Positions 30,201 through 32,169 of a stretch of 32,169 bases of DNA are shown here, one piece after another. This stretch comes from Alphaproteobacteria bacterium UBA2784 (GTDB lineage Bacteria; Pseudomonadota; Alphaproteobacteria; Micropepsales; Micropepsaceae), in NCBI GenBank assembly GCA_002352285.1, contig DEIC01000127.1:2038-34206 (forward strand), in the 5' to 3' direction. Under the pieces are notes generated by a model. The model searched no databases. It saw only the letters and a program-made list of their open reading frames with translations, and was not told where the DNA came from. The position numbers and the translations under genes are program-made. How positions within the stretch are numbered: position 1 is the stretch's first letter; every line of letters begins with the position of its first letter.

Positions 30201-31790
30201 ATGGATCTGCGGGAAATTCTCGATCTTCTGATGTTTGGCGCCATGTGCGTGATGCTGGTGGCGGGATTTCCTGTCGCGCTCACGCTGGCGGGAGTCGCAC
30301 TTCTTTTTGCAGTCATCGGCGTTGCTGTCGGCGCATTCGACTTTTCGATCCTGCTGGCGTTGCCCAACCGCATCTTCCAGACAACGCAGAACGAGACTCT
30401 GATTGCCGTACCCCTGTTCGTTTTCATGGGCGTGATGCTGGAGCGTTCGCGCGTTGCCGAAGACCTTCTCGAGTCCATGGGGCACCTCTTCGGGCGCATC
30501 CGGGGCGGGCTTGGTATTTCCGTGTTTCTGGTGGGCGCGTTGCTGGCCGCATCGACCGGCATTGTCGGCGCAACTGTCGTCACCATGGGACTGATCGCCC
30601 TGCCGACGATGCTGAAACATGGCTATGACCGCTCGCTGGCGTCGGGGGCTATTGCGGCCTCTGGCACGCTGGGTCAGATCATTCCGCCATCGATCGTGCT
30701 TGTCCTTCTGGGCGACGTGATCCGCGACAGCTATCAGCAGGCGCAATTGAAACAGGGCGTGTTCGCGCCGGACACCGTTACCGTTGGCGACTTTTTCGCG
30801 GGCGCGCTCATTCCCGGCCTCGTGCTGGTCGGGCTCTATATGGCCTATATGGTGCTGACGGCGATCTTCCGTCCGTCGCGCGCGCCAGCGATTGAACGCG
30901 GCACGCATGAGCCTTGGCGCGTGGCGCTGAAGCGTTCGCTGGCTGCATTGGTCGCCCCTGTCATTCTGATCGTTGCCGTGCTCGGCTCCATTCTGGGCGG
31001 GCTGGCCACGCCCACCGAAGCTGCCGCCATCGGCGCCCTGGGCGCGATCATGCTCGCCGGGTTCAAACTCGCCAGCGAAAAGGGCAAGACGCGGCTGGGC
31101 GGCTGGCCCATCATCTTTGGCGCGCTTGCCTTTGCGGCACTTCTGGTGCTGACCCAGCTTTACGATCTGCGCCTTGGCCTTTCCGAAAATACAGACGGTG
31201 AGCGCGCCGCCATTCTGGCCGCCCTCATTCTGTTTGCGCTTGTCGTCATCGCCGTTGGAATCGCGCTGATGCGCACCCTGCGCTTTGGCGTGCTGCGCCC
31301 AGTGATGGAGCAGACGGCGCAGATCACCGCCATGGTCTTCCTGATCCTGATCGGCGCGGCTTTCTTCAGCCTCGTCTTCCGTGGCTTCGGCGGCGACGAC
31401 ACGATCCACGCATTTCTTTCTTCCATGCCCGGCGGCGTGACGGGCGCCGTGATCGTGGTGATGCTGGTGATGTTCCTTCTGGGCTTCTTCATCGACTTCA
31501 TCGAGATCGTGTTCATCGTTGTGCCGGTGGTTGCGCCCATCCTGTTGCTGATGGGCGTTGATCCCGTGTGGCTGGGCGTGATGATGGCGATGAACCTGCA
31601 AACCTCTTTTCTTACGCCGCCTTTCGGCTTTGCCCTCTTCTATCTGCGCGGCGTCGCGCCGCCCGAAGTGCGCACGGCCGAGATCTATCGTGGCGTATTG
31701 CCCTTTGTGGGCCTTCAGATTCTGATGCTGGTGCTGCTGGCGCTCTGGCCGGAAATGGCCACATGGCTGCCTGAAACGGTGAACAAATGA
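30201..31790 (+). CDS. TRAP transporter large permease (DctM family), enlarged
   Basis: This 529-residue protein is the elevator-type transport subunit. Conserved parts are MLVAGFPVALTLAGVALLFA, NETLIAVPLFVFMGVMLERS, SVFLVGALLAASTGIVGATV with SGAIAASGTLGQIIPPSIVL, GGLATPTEAAAIGALGAIML and the second-repeat LQTSFLTPPFGFALFYLRGV. Usual DctM proteins are about 425-440 residues. The excess here includes QLKQGVFAPDTVTVGDFFAG near 180-200 and a membrane-rich insert at about 290-370 (GGWPIIFGALAFAALLVLTQ and AAILAALILFALVVIAVGIA). The start at 30201 is chosen by homology over the longer frame. Its TGA overlaps the next ATG (ATGA). Confidence 0.93.
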   Translation: MDLREILDLLMFGAMCVMLVAGFPVALTLAGVALLFAVIGVAVGAFDFSILLALPNRIFQTTQNETLIAVPLFVFMGVMLERSRVAEDLLESMGHLFGRIRGGLGISVFLVGALLAASTGIVGATVVTMGLIALPTMLKHGYDRSLASGAIAASGTLGQIIPPSIVLVLLGDVIRDSYQQAQLKQGVFAPDTVTVGDFFAGALIPGLVLVGLYMAYMVLTAIFRPSRAPAIERGTHEPWRVALKRSLAALVAPVILIVAVLGSILGGLATPTEAAAIGALGAIMLAGFKLASEKGKTRLGGWPIIFGALAFAALLVLTQLYDLRLGLSENTDGERAAILAALILFALVVIAVGIALMRTLRFGVLRPVMEQTAQITAMVFLILIGAAFFSLVFRGFGGDDTIHAFLSSMPGGVTGAVIVVMLVMFLLGFFIDFIEIVFIVVPVVAPILLLMGVDPVWLGVMMAMNLQTSFLTPPFGFALFYLRGVAPPEVRTAEIYRGVLPFVGLQILMLVLLALWPEMATWLPETVNK

Positions 31791-32169
31791 CCGCCCCGCA
31801 AAAACCTGATCCTGCCCGGCGGCAATTGTTTGCCCGCTCTCTGCTGTTGTCGATGGCGATGGTCAGCGCGGTTGGCATCATCGGCTATTACGGGGCGCGC
31901 GGCGATCTGCCGTTCTTCAACGATCCCACCGTGTCGGTTGCGATTGACGCGCCGGACTCCGTCACCATCCGCGCCGGTGCTGCAACATCGTTCAATGTAA
32001 CGGCTACGATAACCAATGGCACTGACGCAGAAGTAAGCCTTGCTGTCGAAAATCCCTGCAATACGGTGCGCTGGATCATTCTGGCGGGCGGCGATGCCTT
32101 TGTGCAGGCCAAGGAAGATGCCGACTGCCTTGGCAGGGCAAACCGCAATGTGCTGGCGCCCGGCGAAAA
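31787..32169 (+). CDS. Membrane-anchored protein of unknown function coupled to the TRAP operon (partial)
   Basis: The frame opens at the ATG overlapping the dctM stop and runs off the window after 127 codons. It has a basic cytosolic start (MTAPQKPDPARRQLFARS), one hydrophobic segment (LLLSMAMVSAVGIIGYYGAR) that is a signal anchor, then a periplasmic beta-rich domain: VSVAIDAPDSVTIRAGAATS, TATITNGTDAEVSLAVENPC, TVRWIILAGGDAFVQAKEDA, ending near NVLAPGE. The 'xVxNxTDxxVxL..xNPC...LAPGE' layout loosely resembles BsuPI-type immunoglobulin-like domains. Two Cys (in NPCN and DADCLG) could form a disulfide. The four-nt overlap implies co-translation with the transporter. Confidence 0.75.
   Translation, partial: MTAPQKPDPARRQLFARSLLLSMAMVSAVGIIGYYGARGDLPFFNDPTVSVAIDAPDSVTIRAGAATSFNVTATITNGTDAEVSLAVENPCNTVRWIILAGGDAFVQAKEDADCLGRANRNVLAPGE

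Noticed and set aside
30009..31601. 530-codon open frame on the minus strand opposite the TRAP large permease
   Set aside because: The product is a His/Gln/Arg/Asp-rich string with no hydrophobic core, and the opposite frame is a convincing DctM protein. It is a codon-bias shadow.

Overview
This 32.2 kb window is ordinary chromosomal DNA from a GC-rich alphaproteobacterium, most likely Hyphomicrobiales/Rhizobiales or a close relative such as Parvibaculum. The evidence is a block order typical of that group (plsX-rpmF-DUF177-CBP3 next to a BamE/OmlA lipoprotein and an H+-pyrophosphatase; glyA-nrdR-ribD-ribE-ribB-ribH-nusB-thiL), a Shemin-pathway HemA, a MucR/Ros regulator, an LdtR-type MarR regulator and a Bpt leucyltransferase. 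No prophage, insertion sequence, CRISPR array, tRNA or rRNA was recognised. Coding density is very high, and most long opposite-strand ORFs are codon-bias shadows.

Layout: 1-2343 (minus) holds a ubiquinol-cytochrome c chaperone, DUF177, rpmF and plsX (cut by the window edge). At 2411-2869 (plus) lies an OmlA/BamE lipoprotein, facing the K+-independent H+-PPase hppA (2940-5084, minus) across a bidirectional terminator. From 12301 down to 5224 runs one tightly packed minus-strand unit, glyA-nrdR-ribD-ribE-ribB(X)-ribH-nusB-thiL-hypothetical, closed by a terminator that contains the last stop codon. It joins one-carbon metabolism, ribonucleotide reductase control, riboflavin synthesis, rRNA antitermination and thiamine diphosphate synthesis. 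The RibBA-like protein has lost the GTP cyclohydrolase II zinc ligands.

A 301-bp divergent region separates glyA from a zinc-ligand-poor MucR homologue (plus). It carries a perfect palindrome and a direct repeat. Facing mucR is hemA with a small DUF6898-like partner. Then come a glycerophosphodiesterase, a DUF1295 membrane protein and the LdtR-like regulator. Next is a valine-catabolism set (isobutyryl-CoA dehydrogenase-like, 3-hydroxyisobutyryl-CoA hydrolase, 3-hydroxyisobutyrate dehydrogenase), divergent from hemB-mscL-secreted hypothetical. A second beta-hydroxyacid dehydrogenase and a membrane-anchored penicillin-acylase-family Ntn hydrolase follow.

The last third carries a flavin reductase, an unlinked motB, bpt, a roughly 155-bp hairpin-chain element, and a TakP-like TRAP transporter operon. 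That operon's small permease is unusually long (extra N-terminal membrane helices), its large permease is enlarged, and it is translationally coupled to a membrane-anchored protein of unknown function cut by the window end. The parts most worth a second look are the hairpin element, the modified TRAP operon with its coupled fourth gene, the degenerate RibA domain, and three convergent gene pairs with zero or negative spacing.
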